Below are positions 26,501 to 36,558 of a stretch of DNA of 62,678 nt, piece after piece. This DNA comes from CALAGJ01 sp964293305 (lineage in GTDB: Bacteria; Bacteroidota; Bacteroidia; Chitinophagales; Chitinophagaceae): contig CAXYYO010000019.1 of assembly GCA_964293305.1 (NCBI GenBank), positions 1 to 62,678 on the forward strand, written 5' to 3'. The notes under the pieces were generated by a model that did no database searches, was not told the DNA's origin, and worked only from the letters and a program-made list of their open reading frames with translations. Within the stretch, counting starts at the first letter, position 1, and each line of letters opens with the position of its first letter. The translations under genes and the position numbers were made by a program.

Positions 26501-29500
26501 TTATTTGTTAACAACCACTTTATAGTTAGCTGTAAAACCTTCTCCTTTTATTACAAGGTTATATACACCAGAACTTAAGCGAGATACATCTACTGGTAGT
26601 GTAGCACCAGTCATGATATATGTACCTAACTGCTGACCAGATGTACTGATTAATTGTACGGTAAGGTTTTCAGTGTTACCATCTATTTGTACGGTAAGTG
26701 TATTGCCTACTACAGGGTTTGGTAATAACTTGATAAGCGGTTTCAAACTTGCAAAATCAAGTGATTCTACAGTGCTATAAGTAGTTTTTCCATCTAAATC
26801 AATCTGCTGTATACGATAGCTGTTTTTAGCTATTGCAGGATTGAGGTCATCTGTTTGATAGAAGCTTTCAATACCACTATTACCTTTTGCTTTTACAGTA
26901 GCTATTGTGGCATAAGTACGACCACCATCAATTGAACGCTCTACAATAAACTTATCTGTATTAACTTCCTGCTTTGTGCTCCATTTGAGTAAGGCAGTTT
27001 TACCTTGCTTTACTGCAGTAAATTTACCCCATACTACGGGTAGAACTGGTAAGTCATACGATGCAACCAAATCTTTGATTTTACAATTGGATACACCTTG
27101 ATTGGCACTGAAGCCCATACCTCTTCTGGCAAATGCCTTCCAAATTATACCACTATATCTGCCACCATATAATAAGGTATCAGCTTTAAGAATACCATCT
27201 CTACAATCTATCAAACCGGGGTTTTGATTAGCTTGTGCATAACACTTTGTAAGGTTCATCCCTTTCATCACCAAGTTCATTGAAATGGTATTGCCACCAG
27301 CTTCAATATCACTATTGTCTAAAAGGGCTGGAGCAATACCTTTTGATTGTATTAAATCCCAAGTCATATCCCATAAAGTAGAAGCCCAAATTTCTCCTAC
27401 AAGATATAGCATGGCTATTTTTGGCTGTAGGATTGTTGAACTTGGATAATTACATCCTAAAATACTACCTTGATCATTATTATCAAAATAGTCGGCCTCT
27501 GCAATTGAAGGGGTTTGAAGACTATCATAAGTCCATGGGTCTATGCTCAAATCTGTAGAGTAAAAATAGTTTCTTATAGTAGCATATTCCTCAGATGGAT
27601 ATCCAAAGGCATAAGCACCAATGCCACGTGGCAAAGCTCCATCGGTAGCTGTTGCTGTAGCCCAGTTTGTAGTAGCCATTAGTGAAAAATAATCACTCCA
27701 ACCTTCGCCGGGTTGCTCACCACCTCTCAGGCAAGTTGCCGTAGTTCCCATTTGACGGTTTGAAATACCATGTCCATATTCATGTGTGTGTATGCTATTA
27801 TCCAAGTTTGCATCCAGACGAGGCCTATAGTTTAAATTTGCGAAACAAGGATTGCCAGCATTTAATTCAGCCCTTACTTTTTCAGCATCCACCCATGTGA
27901 TAAATATTGCCGGTATTGTTATTGAAGCGGCATCTGATGTTGTGCTTGCCATATTTACCAATGTATTGGCATTTATAATACTATCTCCCACAATAACACC
28001 TATGGCACCAGCATTTTGAGCATTCAGCACTTTAACGGTGAAATTACAACCACCTCTGTTTACTAGTGCAATTTTACCAACAAGGGTGGTACCATTGTTT
28101 CCAGGAGCACAAGCTCTATGGTTTGTATTGTCAGCATCTTTATACCAAACAACATCTCCAGAAACCGGCCCAATCTGAGCCAATTTATTATCTGACACAA
28201 ACACATTTTCACGTGTTGCCATTAAGCCATCATTTTCATCTGCAAGTACTGGAGATGCGTCCCAATCTAAAATTCCAAAAATTGGAGCTGCAAAAAGACC
28301 AACTTGCATCCTTCCACTGCCGCCATCTGAAGGGGTAGCAAAATTTGCATTAAAAGCAGTTGAGGTAGCCCCACTACTTTTACCATCAAATCCTTCAATA
28401 ACTACATTATCGTTTTGCGCCCCGCCACGTCCTTGGTTATTTGCTTGAAAATTTCTATTTGCTTCATCCATACCATAGGCATAAACTAAATCATGCATAT
28501 AGTTACCCCAATAAAATAAATTTGTTAAACCAAAATTTCTGGTTTGGAAATCTTCAATAGGATCGCCATCAAAATCAGGATTTGGAATAAATTCTACTTC
28601 TGGCAAAGTTTTAGTAGAAACGGGTGATGAGTTTGGACCAGCCACATCATTTGAATCCAAATCATCATATACAAACACGTTATTACCCCTTGTAATGTTG
28701 TAATCTGTAGTACCATTGGAATTCCATTTTAATGAAGATGCATTGGCATTTATATTTTGATTCCATGGATCAACCACAGTTGTAACACTACCTTTTAGAG
28801 GACTAGACAATGTCATGTAATTATATTTACCAGTACTAATTGCTTCTGGGGAACCTTCCAGATTTGATTCAGCAGATACCTCAGGTGCTTCGTACACTAT
28901 AGTGCGTGGAGTTTTCTTTGTTTCGCCCAAAGTTTCATAACGAGTATTATTTACCTTACTTAATACAATACCACTTGAAGCGTCAATATGCATAATCCAG
29001 TCTGCATTTTCTATCCCTGCAGGAAATCTTACATTCCAACTCAATTTTGCTTCTTTATTTACATCATCCACCACCCATACTAAACGGGCCTTGATGTTAT
29101 TTAGAGCAACCCCACCATTTCCAAATTCAAATTCCATATTGTCTGCAGATTGTTTTAGTGCAGCTACCATTGGAGTAGTGAATGTAAGGCCTAAATCCTT
29201 AGCTGAGTTATAAACAGCTGTAAGTGCAGAAATAGTAGGTTTTACAGATTTGCTTTTCATGGTATTTTCCATACCAAGAACTCTGGAAGGATTAGCCATA
29301 AAAAGTTTGTCGTCTCTAAAAGCAAGAATACCTTCTGCATTAGAAACATCCACACCATTAAATGTTTGGATTACATAAACCATAGTTGCCTTAGCTAAGT
29401 AATCATAATAGGCATAGCTAACTCTAAGGTTTTCTATGGCACCTTGTTTAAGGCCAAGGGCAGCAGCGTTTTGCTGCACAAGGGATGCTGCTTTTTTGAT

Positions 29501-29584
29501 GTCAACCGATTTATTTGTTTGTGCATAAACTGGCACACCGGCTAGCATACAGAAAAGAGCAAGGAGTGTAAAAATTCTGTACAT
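26501..29584 (-). CDS. Secreted M36 (fungalysin-type) metalloprotease with PA and T9SS domains
   Basis: 1027 residues from ATG 29584; the signal peptide (to about residue 22, 'PVYAQ') picks this start over the longer frame. Order: FTP-like propeptide (about 25-210), catalytic region with zinc site HEYGH at about 601-605 and 'GEGWSDYFSLM' (the downstream glutamate) behind it, a protease-associated (PA) insert at about 460-545 ('GKIALVNRGGCNFTVKV'), a beta domain ('KWSTKQEVNTDKFIVERS'), and a C-terminal type A sorting domain ('LLPNPVVGNTLTVQI'). Exported by type IX secretion to degrade extracellular protein. The catalytic residues look intact. Confidence 0.92.
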   Translation of the reverse strand: MYRIFTLLALFCMLAGVPVYAQTNKSVDIKKAASLVQQNAAALGLKQGAIENLRVSYAYYDYLAKATMVYVIQTFNGVDVSNAEGILAFRDDKLFMANPSRVLGMENTMKSKSVKPTISALTAVYNSAKDLGLTFTTPMVAALKQSADNMEFEFGNGGVALNNIKARLVWVVDDVNKEAKLSWNVRFPAGIENADWIMHIDASSGIVLSKVNNTRYETLGETKKTPRTIVYEAPEVSAESNLEGSPEAISTGKYNYMTLSSPLKGSVTTVVDPWNQNINANASSLKWNSNGTTDYNITRGNNVFVYDDLDSNDVAGPNSSPVSTKTLPEVEFIPNPDFDGDPIEDFQTRNFGLTNLFYWGNYMHDLVYAYGMDEANRNFQANNQGRGGAQNDNVVIEGFDGKSSGATSTAFNANFATPSDGGSGRMQVGLFAAPIFGILDWDASPVLADENDGLMATRENVFVSDNKLAQIGPVSGDVVWYKDADNTNHRACAPGNNGTTLVGKIALVNRGGCNFTVKVLNAQNAGAIGVIVGDSIINANTLVNMASTTSDAASITIPAIFITWVDAEKVRAELNAGNPCFANLNYRPRLDANLDNSIHTHEYGHGISNRQMGTTATCLRGGEQPGEGWSDYFSLMATTNWATATATDGALPRGIGAYAFGYPSEEYATIRNYFYSTDLSIDPWTYDSLQTPSIAEADYFDNNDQGSILGCNYPSSTILQPKIAMLYLVGEIWASTLWDMTWDLIQSKGIAPALLDNSDIEAGGNTISMNLVMKGMNLTKCYAQANQNPGLIDCRDGILKADTLLYGGRYSGIIWKAFARRGMGFSANQGVSNCKIKDLVASYDLPVLPVVWGKFTAVKQGKTALLKWSTKQEVNTDKFIVERSIDGGRTYATIATVKAKGNSGIESFYQTDDLNPAIAKNSYRIQQIDLDGKTTYSTVESLDFASLKPLIKLLPNPVVGNTLTVQIDGNTENLTVQLISTSGQQLGTYIMTGATLPVDVSRLSSGVYNLVIKGEGFTANYKVVVNK

Positions 29585-29833
29585 AATTTTTTTGTTTAAA
29601 ACATTATATTTTTGAAGGATTGCAAAATAGCGGTTTTTATTACCCAAAAGTATTTGCAACTCATTTTTGACCAATTAATTACTAAAATAGCTGCACCGAG
29701 CTACAAAAAAACAAGATAGACTGTAAAAATTAGTTAATATAACCAGTAGATTTTTTGATTTATAAATTACAGAAACACAATTGAACAAAAGAAATTTTAC
29801 AAAATGCTACCAATCATTAGCTTTTTAATAAAA

Positions 29834-30619
29834 TTATAAAAAAATTGCCCATTGAGCACTTTGAGCCCATTTTCCCCAATCTTTCATGCTAGATTGTAGC
29901 TGATCAATCAATTGTTTGCTGGTCGTTTTTTTACCTTTTGTTGGTGCGGCCATATCACCTAAGGCAGGTGTTGTGGTTTCAATTTTTGTAGCAAACCAGG
30001 TAGTGTGTAATCTTGGTATGGCTATGCCAAGAATCATACCCGGTAATTGATTAAATGATTCCGGGCCACCGCTACAAATAATTTGATCGGTATAAAATGC
30101 AAATACAAAAATACTATCCATGATGATGGTGGTGGCTTTTCTACATTCAATACCGGCTATCACCCTTGTATCATTTGTTATTTTCCAGCTTGCTTTTCTA
30201 ATACTGTCATCAATAATAAAATTATTCTCAAATACTTGCTTTTGTGATAATGATTTTCCATTATTCAAATTGGTGAATACTACATTTTCTGTGGCTGGGC
30301 CTTTCATCCAATCATTCACTTTCTGACCTGTATATTCCTTACCTGGGCGATATAGTGTTTGAGAATCTGTAAATGATAAATTAAAATATGAAATAGCATA
30401 TTCTGGAGACATTTTTTTCATTTGCTCCATCCATGCATCATTATTGCCTTCCGCATTTTTCATCTGATCGTCTATATTCTTATGCACATTTACTTTCTTT
30501 TCATACTCAATTTTGCCGGTAGTTATAAATAATTGTTGACTGTGGGCATACATGCAAATTAGTACCGCACAAAGGGTCATGAACGGTATTTTTACATTGC
30601 TTTTTATTGTTGAAAACAT
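29834..30619 (-). CDS. GLPGLI-family exported protein
   Basis: 261 residues from ATG 30619. Signal peptide ending 'MYAHSQQ', then the family core: 'GKIEYEKKVN', a long 'DSQTLYRPGKEYTG' region, 'RKATTII...FAFYTDQI' and the eponymous motif as 'QLPGMILGI'. GLPGLI proteins are secreted, of unknown function, and are usually paired with an outer-membrane beta-barrel protein, as here. An upstream in-frame ATG at 30649, 2 bp from the preceding stop, is an equally possible coupled start. Confidence 0.85.
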   Translation of the reverse strand: MFSTIKSNVKIPFMTLCAVLICMYAHSQQLFITTGKIEYEKKVNVHKNIDDQMKNAEGNNDAWMEQMKKMSPEYAISYFNLSFTDSQTLYRPGKEYTGQKVNDWMKGPATENVVFTNLNNGKSLSQKQVFENNFIIDDSIRKASWKITNDTRVIAGIECRKATTIIMDSIFVFAFYTDQIICSGGPESFNQLPGMILGIAIPRLHTTWFATKIETTTPALGDMAAPTKGKKTTSKQLIDQLQSSMKDWGKWAQSAQWAIFL

Positions 30620-30651
30620 ATAATATTTTTTATAAATTGTATAGATCATTT

Positions 30652-33468
30652 TTATTTTCTAATAATCACATTGCCTCCGGCACCAGCCACTTCAGCTGCC
30701 GATTTTGAGAAATTCCAAACAAAACTGAGCATAAAATATCGGGTCAATACCTGATAATTTTTTTCCTGTATTACACTCGTATTAATAATCCTATCATAAC
30801 CCTGGTTTTGATTGAGCAAATCATAACCGGATATTTTTAGTAATGCTTTGTCATTCTTGAGCAACTTTCTACCGATATACGCATTTACCAAATACACATT
30901 ATTATTCTGATCAAATAGATTGGTACGCTGTCTGAGGTTTGCATCAAGACTTCCATTTACTTCCATTTTCCAAGGAAGATACAGGGTTAGACTTATGTTA
31001 TGATAATGGGTAAAATAATTTGTAGTAAGTTCTTTATTGATAGAAGAAACCGAATAATTATAATCCACACCGCCATAGTAGTTGAAATTGTATTTCTTTT
31101 CTTTTTCTTTACTAATGCCTCCATTAAATCCAACCGAATAGTTGTCTGTTTTGTTTTTTATACTGTTAACGAAAGTATTATATCTATTCAAATTCAGGTT
31201 TATACCCAAATTCATATTTGCATCAATTTTTGTCAATTTTTTGAAAAAACCGATACCAGAATATCCGGAAAAATTTCCATTAGTATTGATATATTGATAT
31301 ATGATTCTACCAGCCGTATCAATGCTTTGATTAGATACAATAGCATCTTCCGTAGCAGAAAAATTTCCATAAGCCCAAATGCCTCTATTGCTGAGTACTT
31401 TGAAACTATTATAATTAAAATTTATACTATGTCTGAATTCTTGTTTTAATAATGGATTACCAATAGTAATACTCAGTGGATTTGTGTTATCTGCCAACGG
31501 CTGTATCTGTTGTATAGTGGGTTGATTGGTACTTCCATTATACCTTATATCAAATCTTGTGGTCTGATTAAACTTGTATGTAAATTGTGCCCTAGGAAAT
31601 AGATTTGTATATTTTCTTGTAAGTAGGGCATCGTTTAATTTATCGTCCTGATTAAAATTTATAAATGAAACGTCTGAACCCAAAGATGCCGTTAATTTTT
31701 TACCATTAAACCTAAATGCCAAACCTGTAGCATGTGCACCTGCATCAAAAGCATAATGGCTACTAAAAGTATCATTGAAAGCTTCAAACTTTCCTGTATT
31801 ATCTTTATCAAAAGAAAGGCGCTCTGCATCACTTGTATAATTTTTATAGCCATAATTAATTTCTGCAAAAAGCTTTTTTGTAATGGGTTCAGTGTAAGTA
31901 ATTTTTGAATTGAATGCTGCTACACGGGTATCATTGGTTTTCTTTTGATCTGTTGTATCTGTTCCAAAAAGTTGCCCCTTTGCAAAGAATGAATTTGCTG
32001 CATACAAGAAACCTGTAGAACTATTATTATTCAATGTTTCAGTAAAACTTAGAGACAATGTACGGCCTGGCTTTCCAAACTTTTTTCTGACGATAATATT
32101 TGCAGATAAATTATTGTTATCTGCATCCGTACTGGTGTTTCTCAATCCATTGTTTATGGGTACATTATTGTCATCAAAAGAACTACTGTTGAATGAGCTG
32201 AAGTTATTGCCCTTGCCTATATATCCATTGGCTTTTATTTTAATATTGAGGCTGCTATCAATATTCCAATCATAAGTACCATTTATGGAATGTCTTTGTC
32301 TGCTATTAAAAGTGTATCCATTATCTCTTGTAAAAAATGCACTATCCGGCAATACGGATTGCACAAAGGTATTTCCACTACCTGTACTACTTATTTTATT
32401 AAAACGATAACTGCCATTCAAGCTTTGTTTATCTGCATTAAATTTATTAGAATAGTTAACGCCACCACCCCAGCTTTTGGGTATGCCCTGTCCATAATAC
32501 CGATCATTACTCAGCTCATCATCTTCTCTATTAAAGAAAAAGAAACCACCAAAATCTTCGTCCATTTGTGGGGAACTTCCGCCTCCATATTGATTATTTT
32601 CTTCCCAGTTAAGACCTGTTTTGCCTGTACTGCTCATTAAGCCGTAGGCTGATAACTTTCTTTTTGATTTAAAGTCATTGATCATGGCACTGTTATTCCA
32701 GGTATTATTTGTGCCAATGCCTGCATCCAACTTTCCAAAGTATCCTTTTTTCTTATCATCCTTTAGCGTAAGGTTAATGGTTTTATTTCTTTCCCCATCG
32801 TCAATACCGGTAAACTCAGCTTGGTCGCTTTTCTTATCAAACACTTGTACTTTGTCTACAGCATCTGCCTGCAAATTTTGCGTAGCAACTGTTGGGTCAT
32901 TTCCAAAAAATTCTTCCCCATCCACCAACACTTTTTGCACTTTTTCTCCCTGTGCAGTTATGTTTCCATTCTTGTCCACCTGTATGCCCGGCAATACTTT
33001 TAGTAAATCTTCTACGCTGGCACCTTCCCGCACCTGAAAGCTATCTACTCTATATTCTAAAGTATCTCCTTTCATGCGCATGGCTGCTATTTTTTGCCTT
33101 ACCACCACATCTTCTAGCAAATGTGCTTTAGACACCACATATATATTTCCCACTTGCTTATTTTCATCAATAGATAAACTTATTTGATCCACATAATCTG
33201 CATAAGCACTGCGTGAAATGAGTAAGATATAATTTCCTGTGTCTAGCTGATTTAGCTTAAAACTTCCGTCCTGCTCCGTTCTGGTAAACTTATACAAAAC
33301 AGAATCTTTTGCATGCAAAAGAGAAACAGTTGTAAGATGTAGGTTCTGTTTTTCAGCTGTATCTTTTATAATGCCGCTAATGGATGATTTTTGAGCATCG
33401 ACATTTAAGCTACTCAGCGCAAGAAATAGTATGAATAAAAATTTTGGGTATAGCTGTCTCATGATCAT
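30652..33468 (-). CDS. Outer membrane beta-barrel protein with CarboxypepD_reg and TonB-type plug
   Basis: 938 residues. Signal peptide to about residue 25 ('SLNVDAQ'), a carboxypeptidase-regulatory-like domain (about 28-110, 'SSISGIIKDTAEKQNLHLTT'), a plug-like region ('VEDLLKVLPGIQVDKNGNIT', 'VLVDGEEFFGNDPTVATQNL'), then a long barrel of alternating beta strands. This is the outer-membrane-beta-barrel family related to TonB-dependent receptors. Transcribed with the GLPGLI gene, the usual partner. The ligand is unknown. Start Met1 or Met3. Confidence 0.9.
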   Translation of the reverse strand: MIMRQLYPKFLFILFLALSSLNVDAQKSSISGIIKDTAEKQNLHLTTVSLLHAKDSVLYKFTRTEQDGSFKLNQLDTGNYILLISRSAYADYVDQISLSIDENKQVGNIYVVSKAHLLEDVVVRQKIAAMRMKGDTLEYRVDSFQVREGASVEDLLKVLPGIQVDKNGNITAQGEKVQKVLVDGEEFFGNDPTVATQNLQADAVDKVQVFDKKSDQAEFTGIDDGERNKTINLTLKDDKKKGYFGKLDAGIGTNNTWNNSAMINDFKSKRKLSAYGLMSSTGKTGLNWEENNQYGGGSSPQMDEDFGGFFFFNREDDELSNDRYYGQGIPKSWGGGVNYSNKFNADKQSLNGSYRFNKISSTGSGNTFVQSVLPDSAFFTRDNGYTFNSRQRHSINGTYDWNIDSSLNIKIKANGYIGKGNNFSSFNSSSFDDNNVPINNGLRNTSTDADNNNLSANIIVRKKFGKPGRTLSLSFTETLNNNSSTGFLYAANSFFAKGQLFGTDTTDQKKTNDTRVAAFNSKITYTEPITKKLFAEINYGYKNYTSDAERLSFDKDNTGKFEAFNDTFSSHYAFDAGAHATGLAFRFNGKKLTASLGSDVSFINFNQDDKLNDALLTRKYTNLFPRAQFTYKFNQTTRFDIRYNGSTNQPTIQQIQPLADNTNPLSITIGNPLLKQEFRHSINFNYNSFKVLSNRGIWAYGNFSATEDAIVSNQSIDTAGRIIYQYINTNGNFSGYSGIGFFKKLTKIDANMNLGINLNLNRYNTFVNSIKNKTDNYSVGFNGGISKEKEKKYNFNYYGGVDYNYSVSSINKELTTNYFTHYHNISLTLYLPWKMEVNGSLDANLRQRTNLFDQNNNVYLVNAYIGRKLLKNDKALLKISGYDLLNQNQGYDRIINTSVIQEKNYQVLTRYFMLSFVWNFSKSAAEVAGAGGNVIIRK

Positions 33469-33614
33469 TTATTATTTTAGAAATACTTAAACTACGAAAT
33501 TTTTCGGAGCAAATATGCAGCTGTTCGTTTAAAGAAAAAAAATAGAATTATTTTTTTGGTATAAGCGGTTAATGTAACTTGATAAAAGGGACAGAAATTT
33601 GAATCCGCAAGAAA

Positions 33615-34898
33615 TTATGAAGTAGCAAAATAAGTTACTCTATTATCAGATGAATGCCCAAAATTTTTATGTGTAATGAAATAAGTAATCCATAAGCTAA
33701 TAACAGTCCAAACTCCAATTAAATAAGGTAGCATACTTGCATATTTTGAAATACCAAACCAATCTCCGGTATATATAATTATGCCAACACAAATAAGGGT
33801 TTTAATCAATTCCCATTTCCATGCATTTCTATTTTCGTCCATTAATTCGCCATTGGCGTAAACAGATAAAAAAATAAATAGCCCATACAGAAACATAGCT
33901 GGGCTTCCAATAGATGCGATATTTCCAAATAAATAACAAACAAAAAGGAGCAATACAATTGTTTGCACCCAGTTCCACTTAATCATTAATGAAGTGTTGC
34001 CTTTATCATACTTCTGAAAATTATACACATCAGTAATTTTGGAAAGTGGGTATTTTTCAGCAACATCTGTAGGACGCCAGCCTGTAGGCATAAACCAAAT
34101 CCTTAGTTTATCTTTAATACTTTTAGTACGCCATGCATCTTGCGCAAGCAGCCATATATGTTGGAAATTTATTTTGATAGGATTCCAAGTACTTACTGGC
34201 TTTGTAATACCATACACGGGTGGCTTTTCAGCTAATTCAGCTTGAAAACTTCCAAACCATTTGTCCCAGAAAATAAATATCTGCGCATAGTTTTTATCAA
34301 TATATTCAGGATTGATAGCATGATGTACTCTGTGATGACTGGGAGTAACGATGATATGCTCTAAAAATCCCATTTTGTTGATATGCTGTGTATGATACCA
34401 GAACTGAGCAAACAAATGTAATGGCGCTACAATGGCTACTACTTCAGCTGGTACCCCCAGTAATGCAGCAGGTATAAGAAAAATTGTAAAAAGCATAAAG
34501 AAAGAAGAAATGCTCTGGCGCAATGCACAAGCAAGATTAAACTCTTCACTGCTATGGTGAATGATATGACTATTCCAGAAAAAATTTACTCTGTGATCTA
34601 TACGATGCACTAAATAGCCCTGTAAATCCAAAGCCATAAAAGCCACAACATAGGTAAGCCAAGTAGCTTCTATTGTATAAATAGCCCAATGGTTTACCAT
34701 CCACTCATACCCAAGAATAGTAATGCTTAAACCCAATACATCTTTAGTTACATTGGTAACACCACTGCTGAGGCTACTAAACATATCCATGCTTCGTACT
34801 GTATCTTTTTGTTTGCGCCAGCCATACCATTTCTCTAATAATACAAGGCCTAAAAAAATAGGCATGGCAATGAGTAATATGCGACCGTATGTTTCCAT
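33615..34898 (-). CDS. Sterol desaturase / fatty-acid hydroxylase family membrane enzyme
   Basis: 427 residues with several TMs in both halves. The diiron histidine boxes are present: 'HRIDHRVNFFW', 'HIIHHSSEEF' (HxxHH), 'YHTQHI' and 'HHRVHHAINPEY'. The C-terminal half adds four more hydrophobic segments, a layout seen in larger bacterial members. Reaction would be O2-dependent hydroxylation or desaturation of a lipid; the substrate is not predictable. Divergent from the GT-C gene. Confidence 0.85.
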   Translation of the reverse strand: METYGRILLIAMPIFLGLVLLEKWYGWRKQKDTVRSMDMFSSLSSGVTNVTKDVLGLSITILGYEWMVNHWAIYTIEATWLTYVVAFMALDLQGYLVHRIDHRVNFFWNSHIIHHSSEEFNLACALRQSISSFFMLFTIFLIPAALLGVPAEVVAIVAPLHLFAQFWYHTQHINKMGFLEHIIVTPSHHRVHHAINPEYIDKNYAQIFIFWDKWFGSFQAELAEKPPVYGITKPVSTWNPIKINFQHIWLLAQDAWRTKSIKDKLRIWFMPTGWRPTDVAEKYPLSKITDVYNFQKYDKGNTSLMIKWNWVQTIVLLLFVCYLFGNIASIGSPAMFLYGLFIFLSVYANGELMDENRNAWKWELIKTLICVGIIIYTGDWFGISKYASMLPYLIGVWTVISLWITYFITHKNFGHSSDNRVTYFATS

Positions 34899-34959
34899 GA
34901 TATGGCGAAAGTAAAAATATAGATTGAATTATTCAATTGAATTATCTAAACGCTGTAAG

Positions 34960-34967
34960 TACATTTG
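34960..34967 (+). promoter_or_regulatory. -7 box (TACATTTG) that decides the next gene start
   Basis: Perfect TAnnTTTG, 5 bp before ATG 34973; it rules out the in-frame TTG at 34937. Confidence 0.55.
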
Positions 34968-34972
34968 TGCCA

Positions 34973-36496
34973 ATGCATCTTCGAATAACATCAAAATACA
35001 GGAGTTTATTTACTTTCTTTGTGTATTTGTTCATAGCGATTATTGCGTATTTCCCCCTGCTGGATAACAATTTTTTTTCGGATGATTTTGATACCATTCA
35101 TCGGCTAACGGTAGCAAAATCATTTTGGATACCAAGTTTTTTCAGACCACTGTCTGATGCATCACTGATTTTGGTAAATTTATTGGCCGGGCCTAGTCCG
35201 GGTGCACAATATGGTGCTGCAATCCTAATGCTGGCAGCGGGTGCTTTTTTATTTTATCATTTTGCAAAAATTATTTTCAGCAATATAACTATTGACAACA
35301 ACTTGCTGTTGGTAGGGGGTGTACTATTTATCTTATATCCTTTTCATTTTGAATCATTGGCCTGGTGTGTAGGGCGTGGTTCTATGCAGGCAGCATTGCT
35401 TGCTTTATGGTCCATGTATTTTTTTATTAGACCCCATACAGACAATGGCTATTCTCTCAAAATGATCCTACTAAGTCAATTGCTTTATTTTTTTGCTTTA
35501 GCTACCTATGAATCTGTCTTCGTATTACCTGCTATTATTTTTTTTATTGCTAAGATTAAAACCTGCAATAACAGAAAATCAATACTTGCTTTTCTTATTT
35601 ATGGCTTTACATTGCTAATACATATTGCTATTAGAGTTTACATCAGTGGAACTTTGTTTGGCAACTATCAGAAAGATGGATTTGAATGGGGACTATCTGA
35701 TTATTTCTTAAACTATTCAAAGGCATTGAGCCGGGTACTTGTAATGCCGATGCTTAATACAAACTACTTTGCTATTACAACGGGCATGTTCATCCTACTT
35801 GTTAGTTTTCTTTGTATCCGATCTATATTAAAATCCAAAAAGACACAAACACAAACATGGATAAACTTAGGTTTTTGTACTATGTTTTCATTAATAACGG
35901 CGGCATTTTTTAGTGTAAGTGTAAAAACTTCTGAGGGAGATCGTTTACTATTTTTACCATCCATTTTTGTTATTCTTTTACTTGTGTTACTGCTCAATGT
36001 TTTAAAAGAAAACAAGAAGGCACAAAGAAGTTTTATGCTACTCTTCATTGGCTATTTTAGTTATAATCTTTCTGTACAGCATCAACGCTGGAACAAGGCC
36101 AGTGAAATTATTGATGATACGATGTTGGCATGTAAAAAAATGGTAGCATCAACAGATAAGCAAGTTGCTATTTTAAATTTACCGGATACTTACTTGGGGG
36201 CTTATGTTTTTAGACATGGTTTTAACCAGTGTTTATCAAATAATGGGATAGATAGCGTTAGAATAAATGCAATTGCATATTTTATGGAATGGGATTTCCG
36301 AGAAACCGAAAACCCTTTTAGCTACAAAAGAATTAACGACAGTCTTGATTTCAATCATTATGCTAAACTAATAATCGACCAAAATAAAACCAAAGTCATT
36401 ATTAAGGATACAGTTGCTGTTACTTTAAATATTAATCAATTTGATATTTGGTATTGGGATAAAGAAAACTATGAAAAAATTTATATGAATAAATAA
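34973..36496 (+). CDS. Polytopic membrane protein, GT-C glycosyltransferase-like
   Basis: 507 residues with roughly eleven TMs, the first at about 15-32. The loop after TM1 contains 'NNFFSDDFDT' (about 33-42), the acidic pair typical of GT-C enzymes that use lipid-linked sugars. The C-terminal ~110 residues are soluble and lie outside the membrane. Likely role is transfer of a sugar in cell-surface glycan assembly. A second such gene and a broken acyltransferase follow, together a small surface-polysaccharide cluster. The family assignment is by topology, not by a strong motif. Confidence 0.7.
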   Translation: MHLRITSKYRSLFTFFVYLFIAIIAYFPLLDNNFFSDDFDTIHRLTVAKSFWIPSFFRPLSDASLILVNLLAGPSPGAQYGAAILMLAAGAFLFYHFAKIIFSNITIDNNLLLVGGVLFILYPFHFESLAWCVGRGSMQAALLALWSMYFFIRPHTDNGYSLKMILLSQLLYFFALATYESVFVLPAIIFFIAKIKTCNNRKSILAFLIYGFTLLIHIAIRVYISGTLFGNYQKDGFEWGLSDYFLNYSKALSRVLVMPMLNTNYFAITTGMFILLVSFLCIRSILKSKKTQTQTWINLGFCTMFSLITAAFFSVSVKTSEGDRLLFLPSIFVILLLVLLLNVLKENKKAQRSFMLLFIGYFSYNLSVQHQRWNKASEIIDDTMLACKKMVASTDKQVAILNLPDTYLGAYVFRHGFNQCLSNNGIDSVRINAIAYFMEWDFRETENPFSYKRINDSLDFNHYAKLIIDQNKTKVIIKDTVAVTLNINQFDIWYWDKENYEKIYMNK

Positions 36497-36558
36497 CAAT
36501 ACCAAACATTTTGGCGAAACAAAAAATCGTCTTAAAAATTTACTATAGTTGTCATCTA